From the NCBI GenBank assembly GCA_023525975.1, contig JAKNSE010000038.1, positions 248,001 to 312,000 on the forward strand: a stretch of DNA of 64,000 nt, written 5' to 3'. The position numbers and the translations under genes are program-made. Position 1 is the stretch's first letter. Every line of letters starts with the position of its first letter. The notes under the pieces were generated by a model. That model was not told where the DNA came from, did not search any database, and saw only the letters and a program-made list of their open reading frames with translations. Source of the DNA: Smallanthus sonchifolius (taxonomy: Eukaryota; Streptophyta; Magnoliopsida; Asterales; Asteraceae). This document shows positions 33,711-46,040 of this stretch, piece after piece.

Positions 33711-35369
33711 TGATGCGTTGTGTTTTTAATATATATAAAAATATAATAAATATATTTTTAGGATGGTTTCATGAGATCAGGTTTTAAATTTATAAAATGA
33801 TAATTACTTTAACTTAAAACACACACAATAGGCAAGTGTACCTATCGCAACGTAATATAGTTTAGGTAAGAACCAAGAATCGAACCAATGGACACAGTCG
33901 AGTTCCAATACTCAACTTTTGTTATCGTTTAGCCGGTTTAATTAGTGAGTGTGTTTTGTGTGCTTGTGAAGCAGAAAAGTAAATAACAGAAAAGTAAATG
34001 ACGGTAAAGTAAATAACAGAAAAGTAAAAAACGTGCGTGAAGTATGTAACAGAAATGTAACAAACAGAATAGTAAATAACAGAAAAGTAAATATGTCAGA
34101 AATGATCAGGTTACGAATAGTATTGCTTGGGCTTCGAATACGCTTGATACATAATAATGTTAAGTTGACTAATCCAGTGACATGACTACTACAAACGTGT
34201 GACCCGGGTCACCGCTAGAGCCTCGTCCTCACGAAATTTGATTTGCAAATTTAAAAGTTTTAACAAGTGGTAGTGCCTCCCGTTAAAGACAACAATTACC
34301 CTCAATCATTCGAATGGTCATCTCCGGGGTGGTTTAAGACATCGAACGTAAAATGCTTTGTATTAGAGGTAAATAGGTGATTATATTTTGCTCACCGGGA
34401 GGCGGTGTAACAATGGGACCAAGTATAAAGGCATATTGTTCCTAACATGAGTTCACCAATTCTTGGTCGCATAAAAAGTTCGTATAAAGACGTACGGCCC
34501 TACTAGTGTTGACCAAGCTTATCAATCTCTGCTTATATAAAGACGTACAAGCTTCAAGAGAAGTTTGATTAAAAAGGTTTTACACTTTAAAAATCAAGAA
34601 CACTCACAAATATAAAGACGGATTTAGAAAATAATAAAAGCCCACCAAAATGGTGGTTTTAAGGACGAATAGTTAAAGACATAAACACATCACTTGGATT
34701 AATACGTTAAACATTAACATGCACCAAACTTCATCTTCACCGTAGCAATACAAAGAGTCAAGCCATGAATGGCCATACTAACTAGCATAACGCTGAGTCT
34801 CGTAGGCTCCCCCATTGCGGAACAAGGAAGAAGAGCCCCTCTACTCACTATTAATACACTCTAACTACGAAATAAGTTTTCTCTGGTGTGTTCTTGGGGT
34901 GTGTAAGGGATGCTTCAATGAAGAACTCAAGCCATCTACTATTATAGGCCTCAAAATGATCAATGCACAGTCGTGCATTGGATTGCACAGGTATGCAAAC
35001 ACCTCGGGAATCAAACAGGGTACAAAGGACAGTGTACCGGAGTCTGGGGAGGCCAGACAGCATTTGCACGACCGTGCAAAGGGATGCACGGCCGTGCATC
35101 CCTCTGTCTGCTCCCTAGGCTCGTCTTTTAGCTGCTGGTTGACTTGTGTTGACCTGGTTTGACTTCTTGGGGATCAATGCTCGGGTTTGGTCATCCAAAA
35201 GCTTGATTTCTTCATGTTTTGTTTTTGCTTTGTTTATCTTGGAGCACCGAATAACCTGCAATTGTGAAATATTAATGCATTAAGTATCATTTGCAAGGCT
35301 TTTGTTTGATTAGTAGCATAATATGGGGATTATTATGCATGCAAAACATGTATAATTTATGGCATATCA
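33711..35369 (-). repeat. Element 1 3' LTR
   Basis: 1659 bases, aligning with 40208-40299 joined to 55842-57396 with more substitutions than the element 2 LTR pair shows. GCACG/CGTGC dyads at about 34968-35100. The ORFs here are not genes. Confidence 0.9.
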
Positions 35370-37830
35370 TAATACCCCACACTTAAACTTTGCTTGTCCT
35401 CAAGCAAACTCATGCATGATCATACCCATAACTAAAACTTTACAAGGGAAATGGAACTCTAAGTATTTGGAATCTCCGGGATAACTCTTGAATTGCTTAT
35501 TCTATTTTTGTATTTTTCTATTATGGAATCAATGACAAGCCTAGTAGAACTTCAATTATGCATAAACTTTCACTCCTCACAATGTTCACTCAACTCTAGG
35601 GTTATATATGTATGGATAATGTAAGTTAAGTGGAACACTCAAGTTCGAATCAAATTATGCAATGGTCATAAGCTTGTATGCAAATCAAGTCTCCACCAAT
35701 TAAAAGGGTTGTAATGTAGCTAAAATAAAAATAAATGGTGAAAATGAAAATCTTTTTGGGTTTTTAGGGATTTAAAAGGTTTGAAGGGCTGCAGCTATCG
35801 TGAAACACACAGCTACGACTTCATGGCTTAAAATGGAAAATATTAACAGGTCCTTTTACATTGCTCGGATCATGAGGGTATAACTAATCCGAGGGCTCGT
35901 TTATGGTCAGATTGCTAAGACAAGATCTTTCATCAGTGCCAACTCTTTCCTTACTGCGTAGTATACATTAATGCCTCTTCGTATGGATCCTTCGGCTTGT
36001 AGCCTAACAGCTCATACTCTGATTAGTTGCGTATACTCATTTTGGGAAAAGGTTTGGTTCTTGCTACATTTCCCATCGTGGCTCCAGTTGCCACACTTCA
36101 CATATTTCTCGTATCTTTTGGCTCTTCTTTGGCGGCATTTTTTGACAAGCCGCAGAATGGTGGCAGTTGTTCTTGCTTGCGCCACCGTTTTCTTACATCA
36201 CTAGTTGCTTTGAAAATCTTCTCTCGGACTTCGGATGGTAATTCAGGCTTTGCGAAATGAAGGCAGAAAAGCAAATTGAAATCAAAGGAATGCATGTCCA
36301 GTTCTTTAAGGTCTTGCCAGTAAAAGACCCATTTCTCTCTTTCTTTTTCTATTTTTTTTAATCAAGACAAATTCTTCAATAACTCTTTTTCCTCAATTTC
36401 CTTGAAATAATATTTCCATAAATTCCTTGCAGATAGTTCGGCTGTTTCTTCCTAATACATCCACCTTCTTGTATATTCCAATTCCTTTGAGTAAAACATA
36501 TTCTTTCCAAAGTTGTTTTAATGATAATAAAATTGAAATGAAGACATAAGATAATTTTCCCATTTTGAAGACAGTTAGCCAATAACCGATGTTTACGAGA
36601 AGCTGGTTGGGTGGTAATTGTAGGTAGTAGAAAAGAAAAGGCTAAGGATCAAAGGGCTATCTAAGCGGATTATATTTTTGGGATTTTTGGATTTAAGGAT
36701 GAGGGTAATAAAGTCCTAGGTGCGTCAATCACTTTCATACTTCTACTAGTTCGTGGTCTTGATATGTATAGGTCACACAAGTTCTAATTATGCATAAAAT
36801 TCAATCGAAAAACACTCAGTAATGCCAAACGTAAGAGCATGCGAATAATTATATACTGCGCCAAAAATTTGATGCTGTGTAATAGGATTGATTTTCCTCA
36901 CATGAAAACGGATGAGATAGGGTTTAGCGAATCGTTATGCATAATATTCATTTTGTTTCTACTTGCCATGTATTCATTTTATTTAATTAGGTGCGAACTC
37001 AAAGAGTTTTTAAATATTAGGGTTTAAAATTTTGAAAATAAGGTAGGTTTTGTGTAACGTTTTAGTCTAATGGGTAGAAAATCACAAGTTGAAATTTTAC
37101 TACTTTGAGGTTACAAGTAGTCCTGAATATCTAATTCCCTACCCCACACTTAAAACTGTGCATTGCCTTCAATGTACAAATGCATGTAATGAAATGCTAT
37201 GAAGGAATTTAAATGCATGAAGTTTTAAGGGAAAAGAAACTAGTACTCCCCCGGTAAATTCGGTGTAAACCAATTCCAAAGCTTATTGTTGTTGTCAGGT
37301 TGTGCCTATCAGTTGCTTGTTAACACGTTGCTTCAAAGACTTCATCGAATTTCAAAGAAATTTGATGTGATTTTCGATTCCTCAGGTTGTAGAGATGGAG
37401 TGTGATTCCTTAAAGAAGTAGAGAGACTATCTGGTGATGCTATTCTACCTGACACATAAAGGAAAACATAAAAGCAGACAAGGAAAATAAAAGATGATAG
37501 TTAAGCTACTAAGGTCCTAGTATCGAGAAGGCATACCTGAGGCTGAAGTAAAAGAAACTTTAAATTTGGAAAAACCAAACCTGAGATCCATGCTTTTTTC
37601 CGTATGCACCAACTTCTCAATTTATTCATGATCAGCGGGTTGCCTCTCGGAAGCGACACGTTTATTTAAGGGTCGCTGGCAAGACCCGTACGTGTTTCAT
37701 CATTCTTTCTTTGATTGGGAGCCATCGACTTCCACAGTATCTCCTGTTCTTTCATTCAAGTCCTTCAGTTTTGGTAGCTTGTCAAAGTACTCATCGATCC
37801 AGTCAGTGTTCTCAAAGTCCTTGCCAAGAT
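35370..37830 (-). other. Element 1 noncoding 3' region
   Basis: No domain seen on either strand in about 2.4 kb, where pol would be expected. Two purine-tract-like blocks, read on the minus strand: AAGTGTGGGGTATTA abutting the LTR, and TTTTAAGTGTGGGGTAG at about 37140-37157, preceded by an AATGCACAG/ACATTGAAGGCAATG-type block. Confidence 0.65.
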
Positions 37831-40004
37831 TCAGTTTCTTTCCTTTGTTAAATTCTTTAGCTGGTAGTCCAGATTAGTATCGATGAATTGGGCAATTTCA
37901 AAGGGATCATTTGACAAGCATTCATTTCCTCCTATGTTGTAGGTTACTGATTGTTTTCTAACACGAAGTGTTAAGATTCCTTCGTTCATGTTAATGACGG
38001 CTCTGGCGGTAGCTAAAAATGGGCGACCTAAAATCAAGGGCACTGAATAGTCGGGTCCCATTTCTAAAACCATGAAGTCGGCAGGGAAGACAAACTTGCC
38101 GACTTTTACTAGTAAGTTATCAATAACTCCTATGGGTGATTTGACTGATCCATCTGCGAGTTCGATAGTTGCATTGACCGGTCATGGATTCCCAATATTT
38201 AACCTTTTAAACATGACATAAGGCATTACATTCACACTTGCTCCTAGGTCAGCGAGCGCAAAGGTTATCGGCAATGGTCCGATGGAACAAGGTAGAGAAA
38301 ACTTTCCAGGATCTGAAAGTTTCTTTGGAAGGCATCTTTCAATGAGAGCGACACAATGATTAGTCCTTTTTACTTATTTTTCCATGTTTCTTTTGTTTGT
38401 AAGGAAATCTTTCAAGAATCGTCCATACTTTGGAATTTGTTGTATGATATCTAGGAAAGGAAGATTGACATGGATCTAGCTTAATAGTTCGATGAATTTC
38501 TCATATTGTTCGTCATTTTTCTGCTTTACTAACCTTCCTGGGTAGGGTATGTGAGAATGGAACGTTCTCTTTGTCGAAACTTTTGGAGGAGTATCCAATT
38601 GAGCCGGAGGTGGAGTTATCTTTGATTGTGGTTCTTGGGTAGTTACTCCGATGAATATCTCTCTACTTGTTGATTGAACTTCTTCTTCTGGCATTGGTGG
38701 CTCTGGATAAACCTTGTTATTTCTTAGAGTGATAGCACTTACATTTCTTTCGGATTGGTTTCGGTATTACTCGGGAGACATCCTGGTTGTCTTTCGGATA
38801 GAAGTTTTGCAATTTGTCCTAATTGCGTCTCAATAGACTGAAGAGTTGCTTTTTGTGTTCTAAATTCAACTTCGTGAAGACTAAACTTTTCCTCATGTTT
38901 GTGACGGGAATCCGCTAGAAGGGCTTGACTTTCAGTTGTAGAGATTAACTTAGTTACCGCGTCCTCCAAGCTTAACCCGTTGCTTGGTTTGCTAGTTCCT
39001 TGAAATTTTTGATGAGGCTAATAGTTTTGAGGTGGTCTTTGTTGAAACTGCTGTTGTTGTTGTCCGAAGCCAGATTATCCCTGATTGTTGTTATCCTTCC
39101 GGCTGAAGTTTGGATGGTTCCCCTATCCAGGATTGTAGGTGTTGCTATATGGGTTGTTTTGTAGGCGATTTGTTCTGATAATGTCAACCTGCTTGGTATT
39201 AGTGGTGATACTCTTTACTTATTCAGTAGCCTCAGCGACAGTCTTGCCTTTACTAAGTTGATTGAGTCGAGTGGTGAGGGCGTCTACTTGAGCATAAAGT
39301 GATGTGACAGTATCGACAGAATGAACTCCTTGCCTGGCTCCCCTGGTGTTTCTTGGATTGTACCATTGATAGTTGTTTATAGCTATTTCCTCAATTAGGT
39401 TATAAGCTTCTTGTGGCCTCTTGTTTCCAAAAATACCACCTGCAGTAGCGTCTAGTATCTGACGAGCTTGATTATGCAACCCATTGTAGAATGATGATAC
39501 TTGTAACCAAACTTCTAACCCATGATGTGGACATTTCCTTAAAATGTCCTTAAAACGTTCACATGCCTCATATAGTGATTCACCATCTTCCAGGGTGAAA
39601 GTGGTAATATCATTTCTCAGTTTGGCAGTTTTTTTTGGCGGGAAGTATTTTGACAGGAATTTCTAGGCTAGGTCATCCCACGTAGTGATTGACCCGGTAG
39701 GAAGAGAGTTTAGCCATGCCTTAGCTCGTCCCCTTAAGGAAAAGGGAAACATTCGGAGGCGAATTGCATCATTCGACACCCCGTTCAGTTTTAAAGTATC
39801 ACAAATTTCAAGGAAATTTGCAATGTGGGCATGTGGATCTTCATCGGGTAATCCATGGAAAGTGCATGATGACTGGATCATGTGGATAACGTGAGATTTA
39901 ATCTCAAAGTTGTTAGCGTCAATCGTTGGCCTTGTGATACTAGACCCCAAAGCCTCTAGTGACGATCTTGTGAAATCGAAAATAGTGCGGTTTTCAACGG
40001 CCAT
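37831..40004 (-). pseudogene. Element 1 gag and protease C-terminal part (broken)
   Basis: Minus-strand gag starts MAVENRTIFDFTRSSLEALG at 40004 and contains RLRMFPFSLRGRAKAWLNSL, the conserved Athila-type gag block, homologous to element 2 gag. Successive frames 39479-39219, 39187-38972, 38969-38739, 38694-38476 and 38073-37831 carry the rest, ending with the protease block VPLILGRPFLATARAVINM. At least five stops or frameshifts. No pol follows, so any movement would depend on enzymes supplied by another element. Confidence 0.85.
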
Positions 40005-40183
40005 TCTTCTAGTACGGTTTTCTCGTATTCGGCGGTGAAAGAATCTTTCAGGCTCTTCTAAAGGTTGATATAAACCAGTAGTGGAGCTATGAATTATACA
40101 CTACCTGCAACAAACGTAACAGAAGAGTAGATGAAAATTGATAGGTTAATCCGTTAACTTGAATTTTTCTTGAAATCACCGTG

Positions 40184-40201
40184 TCCCCGGCAACGGCGCC
40201 A
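40184..40201 (-). other. Element 1 primer binding site (tRNA-Asp)
   Basis: On the minus strand it reads TGGCGCCGTTGCCGGGGA, identical to the element 2 site and typical of Athila/Tat elements. Confidence 0.92.
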
Positions 40202-40207
40202 AAAACT

Positions 40208-40299
40208 TGATGCGTTGTATTTTTAATATATAAAAACATAATAAATATATTTTTAGGATGGTTTCACGAGATTAGGTTTTAAATTTATAAAATGATAAT
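40208..40299 (-). repeat. Element 1 5' LTR, first piece
   Basis: 92 bases matching 33711-33805, then interrupted by element 2 after ATAAT. Continues at 55842. Confidence 0.92.
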
Positions 40300-40485
40300 T
40301 GATGTGTTAGTATTTACACATCTTTTTGGCACAAAACTTCGCTAATTTAACGATCAATTCTTGGTTATATTCAACGTTTAGGCACTTATTTGCTTCATTT
40401 CCTGTGTTGTTGGTTTTTGTGAAGCTTGTGAACAAACAAGAAGATTCCAGGATAAAAAGTGAAGTTTTTAGGGTTTCTGTGATGA

Positions 40486-40772
40486 AGGCACGGTCGTGTC
40501 CCTAATTGGCACGGTCGTGCCTAATTTGCAAACCCTAAGCAAGGTCGCGCCCCGTACATGGCACGACCGCGCCAAGCCAAAAGGCAAGGCACAACCGTGC
40601 CCTGCCTCCACACGGTCGCGGGAACACCCGTGAGTCTGACACCTCGAAGCAAGAGACCCAATGGAAGCTCCGGATCGGTCAACCCTCTGTCACACGGTCG
40701 CAGCAAAGACCTAGACGCGACCGCGCCTTTGCACTTGGCACGGTCGTGCCCTCTCTCTTGGCACGGTCGTGC
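40486..40772. repeat. Cluster of GCACGGTCGTGC-type dyads in the 5' LTR
   Basis: Copies with arms GCACG and CGTGC around GT or AC, in both orientations: GGCACGGTCGTGCC, GGCACGACCGCGCC, GGCACAACCGTGCC, GACGCGACCGCGCC and others, about ten in 290 bases. Spacing is irregular. The cluster ends about 12 bases before the TATA-like box. Confidence 0.88.
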
Positions 40773-40783
40773 CTCCCCTTTTC

Positions 40784-40791
40784 TATTTAAA
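40784..40791 (+). promoter_or_regulatory. TATA-like box of element 2 5' LTR
   Basis: TATTTAAA, followed by a plausible leader start, in both LTRs (54544-54551 in the 3' copy). Position just after the dyad cluster supports a core promoter. Confidence 0.55.
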
Positions 40792-42080
40792 CAGAACTTA
40801 AACTCTCATTCAGACGTGAAGCAACCAGGGGAGAAAGTCTATTGTTCCAGCTCGTATTTCTCTTGTTCTAGCCATATTTCAAGATTCTTGGAGAGGATAC
40901 AACATCAAGAGGATCACCATACATCAACAACAACATCTAGGCTTGGAGGAGTGGTTTGATTCTTGTTTTCATATCATGTTTCACACTATTTTTCCCTGCT
41001 TATTTGTAATTTTGGTGCTCATGATGAGCTAAAACTCTTGTTCACTTTGGTTTAGATGAAGTTTAGATACATTTGACAACATTCATGGATTATTGGCAAT
41101 TATTGTGTTAATGTTATGACAATCGTATGATTATTCTTTGATGAAATTATGTATTCAAGTATTTTGAGTTGTTTACAAGACTTGTGATTGTGTATGCCAT
41201 ATTATGTTGGAAAACTTGTGGTTTATGCTTATATTCATGGATTGGTGTATGTAATTATACTAGTTTATGGCATTTGACTAGGAATGGTGAATGAAGTCTT
41301 GTTTGTGAGTCATTATATTTGCATGTGTATCCTTATGCTTATGTTTGGAAAGACAAAGTATTTGTTATGATGTTTCATGCTTAGTCTTATGTTTATCTAG
41401 GAATTGTTGACACATTCTCCTAATTTATATAACCTTTGTATGAATATTGTATGTTGAAGAAATGCATATTGTTGTCTAATTTAATCAACTTGAGGTGGGT
41501 AGTGTGTTGTTCATATTATCTTTCCAACTAGTTGTTGGATTAGTATACCTTAATCGGAAGCTAGTTCAATCTTTATAAACATTGACATGATTGTTAAACA
41601 CGTGAGCTTCATTGTATGATTTTAGGTGGTTGGTTTGTATAATTCATGCTAGCTTTCCGAATGGTCATTTGATTAGATATCTTTGACGAGAATTTAGTCA
41701 ATTTATGTTTCGTGTATTTGCCATGTTTCTATGAGTGTATTGAATGTATTCTAGATGGATTCGACACCGAAGTGATATTTTCTCCTTAATTGTTTGACTT
41801 GTGATCTTAGTTTAGTTTATATAATTGCATGTTAGTTAATTAAAACAAACCCTTCAAAACGTCTTTTACCCATACTTGATTGAATTTTAGTCCCGGTTTA
41901 TTATCGCATTCCACCGTGTCCACGGATTGATATCCGGTTCTTACCTTTACTATATTACTATCCGACGGGTACACTTGCCCGATGTGTGTGTGATTAGTCT
42001 TTGGTGAAAACCCTTTTTAAAACCAATTGTGTAAAAAACCTTTATTAAAATATATATATAGTTTCAACACATCAAGTTTT

Positions 42081-42098
42081 TGGCGCCGTTGCCGGGGA
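42081..42098 (+). other. Element 2 primer binding site (tRNA-Asp)
   Basis: TGGCGCCGTTGCCGGGGA, six bases after the 5' LTR end. Confidence 0.95.
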
Positions 42099-42240
42099 TA
42101 CGGTTTTGCGAGAACGATTGGAATTAATTTTTAGTCATTTAGTATATATATTTGTGCATATCGTGTTTTCTTGTTTGTTATTTTGCAATTTTTGTGTATA
42201 GATATTTTGTATTTTACTTGTTTTATTTTTATTTTTAATT

Positions 42241-42275
<35 letters not shown>

Positions 42276-42408
42276 GTAAAGTTCTTATTTCATCTTAATT
42301 TTCCTTTTATTTTTCATTTTTTTTTATTTTATTTTTTTTTATTTATTTATTTTTGTTTAAGTCTAACTTGTGTTTTCTTTGTCCTAGGTTCGAGTATTTA
42401 AATCTAAC
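42099..42408 (+). other. Element 2 leader with TA and T-rich tracts
   Basis: Untranslated region before gag, with a (TA)n tract at 42245-42271 and a T-rich stretch to about 42360. The sequence TTGTCGTGCAG at 42408-42420 resembles the splice acceptor before ORF3. Confidence 0.6.
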
Positions 42409-43812
42409 TTGTCGTGCAGATCGTGTATGTTCTCAACCCCTGTCGAGGAGGTTCCTGAGCCGTCTTTCGAGCCGGAGCGTGATCTTCATCGGAGATTGCG
42501 AGCCCGTTCCCGATTTGTGGCCCGGTTACTCGAGTTTGACGAGGTTGTTGTTAACGAGGTTGTTGTTGACGAGGTAGAGGAGATGGCGGACGAGGATGCA
42601 GGTCGGACGCTTTCGGATTTTGGCAAACCGACACTTGAGGGTTTGGAGTCGGGCATCAATAGGCCGACGGTTGAGGCACATCAGTTCGAGATCAAATCCA
42701 GCATTATACAGATGGTGCAGAACATGTGTCAGTTCGATGGCAAGGATCACGAGGATCATAATACTCATTTGGCCGGTTTCTTAGAGATTTGCGCCACTTT
42801 CAAAATTCGTGACGCGACCGATGATGCTATTCGGCTCCGGTTGTTCCCGTTTTCCTTACGGGATCGAGCCAAGGCTTGGTTACTGTCACTTCCCCCTAGG
42901 TCCATTAATACTTGGGACCAGATGGCTGCTAAATTCTTAGAGAAGTACTTCCCTCCGAAGAAAACATCAAAGTTGAGGGCTAGGATTCTTTCTTTCCAGC
43001 AGGACGACGGGGAGACGATCTATGAGGCGTGGGAGAGATTCAAGGAACTGATGAGGAAGGTTCCCCACCATGGATTGTTGAAGTGGCAGCAGTGTGAGAC
43101 CTTCTACAATGGTCTAGAGATGACAGGGAAGCAGCTGATTGACGCATACGCGGGTGGAGACATTGGGACGAAGACACCCCAGGAGGCGTATGACTTGCTA
43201 GAGAAGGTGGCATCGAAGAGCTACACTCAGCATACTTCCCGAGCGAGGAATCAGAGGCAGGGTGTCCATCAAGTGGATGGAATTACCTCTTTAGCTGCCC
43301 AGGTGGAAGCACTTTCCACCAAGATTGATCAGATGCACGTCCACAAGACCCAGTCTTTGTGTGAGTTATGTGGTGGGGCGCATCCCACGAGTGCTTGTCA
43401 GGTAGGAGATCAGGGGGGCCACGAGCAGGTTGATTTCATGTCCAACCAGAATCGTCCACAGAATAATCCCTACAGCAACACATATAATCCGGGGTGGAGG
43501 AATCACCCGAATTTCAGTTGGAAGTCTGGCAACAATAGCCAGCAACCACCCGGATTCACTCAGCGTCCCCCATTCCAGCATCAGTCCCACCAGTCTCAGG
43601 GACAGAGTTCCCAGTTTCGACCTCAGCAGGGCCAGTTTCAAGGCCAAGGTTCTAGCAGCGGTCCGCCACCCGCACCTGAGGGTAAATCCAGTTTGGAGGA
43701 CATGGTTGTACGGCTACTTGCCAACTCAGAGAGTCAGAATCAGTTGGCAGAGAAGCAGAACCGGTACATGGAGGAGCGTTTTCACACGCATGAGACTGAG
43801 TTGAGGAATTAG
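42409..43812 (+). CDS. Element 2 gag (ends at in-frame TAG)
   Basis: A 467-codon frame encoding an Athila-type capsid protein. The conserved capsid block runs from about residue 140 (RLRLFPFSLRDRAKAWLLSL) through KFLEKYFPPKKTSKLRARIL and the YEAWERFKELMRKVPHHGL stretch. A zinc knuckle CELCGGAHPTSAC lies near residue 325, followed by a Gln/Pro/Ser-rich tail. The first ATG may not be the real start; an internal ATG at about 42580 (MADEDAGR) is also plausible. The frame ends at TAG 43810-43812 and again at TAG about 43849, but remains the same frame as the protease that follows, so gag and pol were one ORF. Confidence 0.9.
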   Translation: MSCRSCMFSTPVEEVPEPSFEPERDLHRRLRARSRFVARLLEFDEVVVNEVVVDEVEEMADEDAGRTLSDFGKPTLEGLESGINRPTVEAHQFEIKSSIIQMVQNMCQFDGKDHEDHNTHLAGFLEICATFKIRDATDDAIRLRLFPFSLRDRAKAWLLSLPPRSINTWDQMAAKFLEKYFPPKKTSKLRARILSFQQDDGETIYEAWERFKELMRKVPHHGLLKWQQCETFYNGLEMTGKQLIDAYAGGDIGTKTPQEAYDLLEKVASKSYTQHTSRARNQRQGVHQVDGITSLAAQVEALSTKIDQMHVHKTQSLCELCGGAHPTSACQVGDQGGHEQVDFMSNQNRPQNNPYSNTYNPGWRNHPNFSWKSGNNSQQPPGFTQRPPFQHQSHQSQGQSSQFRPQQGQFQGQGSSSGPPPAPEGKSSLEDMVVRLLANSESQNQLAEKQNRYMEERFHTHETELRN

Positions 43813-43923
43813 AAATCTTCGATCCAGACCATAGAGAACCAGGTCGGGTAGATCGCGAAGCTTCTTTCTGAGAGACCGCCAGGTGGCCTGCCTAGCAACA
43901 CTGAGCCCAATCCTAAGGCTCAT

Positions 43924-45934
43924 GTGAAGGCCATTATTACAAGGAGCGGTAGAGGCACAGGACCGGATCCGCAGGTCCCTGTGCACGAGTCATCCGAGGA
44001 GGAGGTTGTGATTGAGATTCCGGATGAGACACCGCCGAGGGGTAAACCGGCGAGCACATCACGCCCTCGCGAGCCTGTGAGAGATTACACTCCCGCCGTT
44101 CCATACCCAGGCAGATTGAAGAAACAGAAGATGGAGGAGCAGTATGGTAAGTTTCTAGGGTTGTTTAAGCAGTTGCATATCAACTTGCCATTTGTGGAGG
44201 CTCTAGCTCAGATGCCTAAGTATGCGAGATTTTTGAAGGATATCCTCACGAATAAGAGGAAATTGGAGGAGTTGTCTCAGGTGACATTGAATGAGGAGTG
44301 TTCGGCGGTGATTCAGAACAAGCTACCGGAGAAGAGACGAGATCCGGGGAGTTTTACCATCCCCTGTTTGATAGGTAGCTTGTCGGTTAGCAACGCCTTA
44401 GCTGACCTTGGTGCTAGCATTAACCTCATGCCATATGCGGTCTTTGCTAAGCTTGAGTTGGGAGAACCTGCACCAACACGCATGAGTATCCAGCTGGCCG
44501 ATCGTTCGATCAAGTATCCGCGAGGGATAGTGGAGAATATGTTGGTTAAGGTTGACCGTTTTGTGTTTCCTGTAGACTTTGTGATTCTGGACATGAATGA
44601 GGACAAGAATGTCCCTATTATTCTAGGTCGACCGTTCCTGGCCACCGCTAAGGCCCTGATTGATGTGTATTCAGGGAGGCTTACATTGAGGGTGGATGAA
44701 GAGGAGGTGACCTTTGATGTTGGGAGATCCATGCAACACACCCAGAATCAGGATGATTCACTTTACTTTGTTGAGACTATTTATTCTTGTGTGAGTGATC
44801 ATCTCCAGGACACAGCTGAGGAGGAGTCCCTGGACACCCAGATTGTAGGGGGGGGGGAGACGATTGATCCAATTGGTGAGGATCAGTTTGATGAGCAGTT
44901 GTTTAGCCAGGAGAGCTATGAGTTTCCCCAGTGTTCAACGGTTTTTGCAATGGTTGCTAGAGATTCTGAGCCGATTGAGCGGCCTTCTGTTGAGGACCCA
45001 CCACCTGTTGAGCTTAAGGAGCTCCCGAGCCATTTGGAGTATGCCTTTTTAGATGGTGAGTCTCGATTACCTGTCATTATCGCCTCTGATTTGATGAGTA
45101 ATGAGAAGGAGAGGCTATTGGAGGTGCTGAAGCAGCACAAGCAGGCTATTGCATGGAGGATTATGGACATTAAGGGAATTAATCCCTCTTTCTGTACCCA
45201 TAAGATCCTTATGGAGGATGACTACAGACCCGCTGTGCAGCACCAGAGGAGGTTGAACCCGAATATGCAGGAGGTAGTGAAGAAGGAGGTGATCAAGTTA
45301 CTTGATGCAGGTTTGATTTATCCCATCTCCGATTCGCTTTGGGTTAGCCCGGTTCAGGTTGTCCCTAAGAAGGGAGGCATGACTGTTATCACCAACGAGA
45401 GGAATGAGCCGATTCCTACTCGTACAGTCACAGGTTGGAGAGTGTGCATAGATTACCGCAAACTCAATGATGCTACTCAGAAGGATCACTTCCCCCTCCC
45501 GTTCATTGATCAGATGTTGGAGAGATTAGCGGGGAAGATGTTCTATTGTTTCCTGGATGGCTTCTCTGGCTACTTCCAGATCCCGATCGCTCCTGAGGAC
45601 CAGGAGAAGACGACATTCACATGTCCCTATGGCACATTTGCTTATCGGCGGATGCCCTTTGGATTGTGTAATGCTCCGGCCACTTTCCAGCGTTGCATGG
45701 TGGCCATTTTCCATGATATGATTGAGGACTCCATGGAGGTTTTCATGGATGACTTTTCTGTGTTTGGGAGTTCCTTTGATCATTGCCTCGGGAATCTGGA
45801 GAGGATGTTGGCCAGGTGCAAAGAGGCCAATCTAGTGTTGAACTGGGAGAAATGCCACTTCATGGTGAAGGAGGGCATTGTGCTTGGGCACAAGGTTTCA
45901 CGCGCGGGGATTGAGGATGATAGAGCTAAGATTG
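43924..45934 (+). CDS. Element 2 protease and reverse transcriptase (3' end cut by solo LTR B)
   Basis: Continues the gag frame. Aspartic protease: ALADLGASINLMPY at about 44395 with the NVPIILGRPFLATA flap-side block at about 44610. Reverse transcriptase: WRVCIDYRKLNDATQKDHFP, LDGFSGYFQIPIAPEDQEKT, FGLCNAPATFQRCM, and catalytic VFMDDFSVFG at about 45738-45767 (both Asp present). The frame runs into solo LTR B at 45935 and stops there; the RNase H half follows in frame at 47841. No catalytic loss seen up to the insertion. Confidence 0.92.
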
Positions 45935-46030
45935 TGTAACATCCCAAAATGTCGAGAAATAAAGTTAACGAGTTCAAGCGGGCCGAAGTCGGGCCGGGTC
46001 AGTCGCGAACCGGGCTTGGGGAGGTCTCCC

Positions 46031-46040
46031 CTATAAATAG
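46031..46040 (+). promoter_or_regulatory. TATA box of solo LTR B
   Basis: CTATAAATAG about 95 bases from the LTR start. Transcripts would include the palindrome array, about 360 bases downstream. Confidence 0.65.

Larger units (their letters stand above)
40300..42074 (+). repeat. Element 2 5' LTR
   Basis: 1775 bases. About ten GCACGGTCGTGC-type dyads at 40486-40772 lie directly upstream of the TATA-like box TATTTAAA (40784-40791). The ORF at 40558-40959 is a by-product of these motifs, not a gene. Confidence 0.95.

Noticed and set aside
34815..35162. 115-codon ORF in the element 1 LTR (and the copy at 56924)
   Set aside because: LTR sequence; the frame differs between the two LTR copies and has no domain.
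40558..40959. 133-codon ORF present twice (also 54318-54719)
   Set aside because: It is duplicated because it is in the two LTRs of element 2 and consists of translated GCACGGTCGTGC motifs upstream of the TATA-like box.
42081..42098. Possible tRNA gene fragment
   Set aside because: It is the 18-base primer binding complement of tRNA-Asp beside an LTR end, with no cloverleaf around it.
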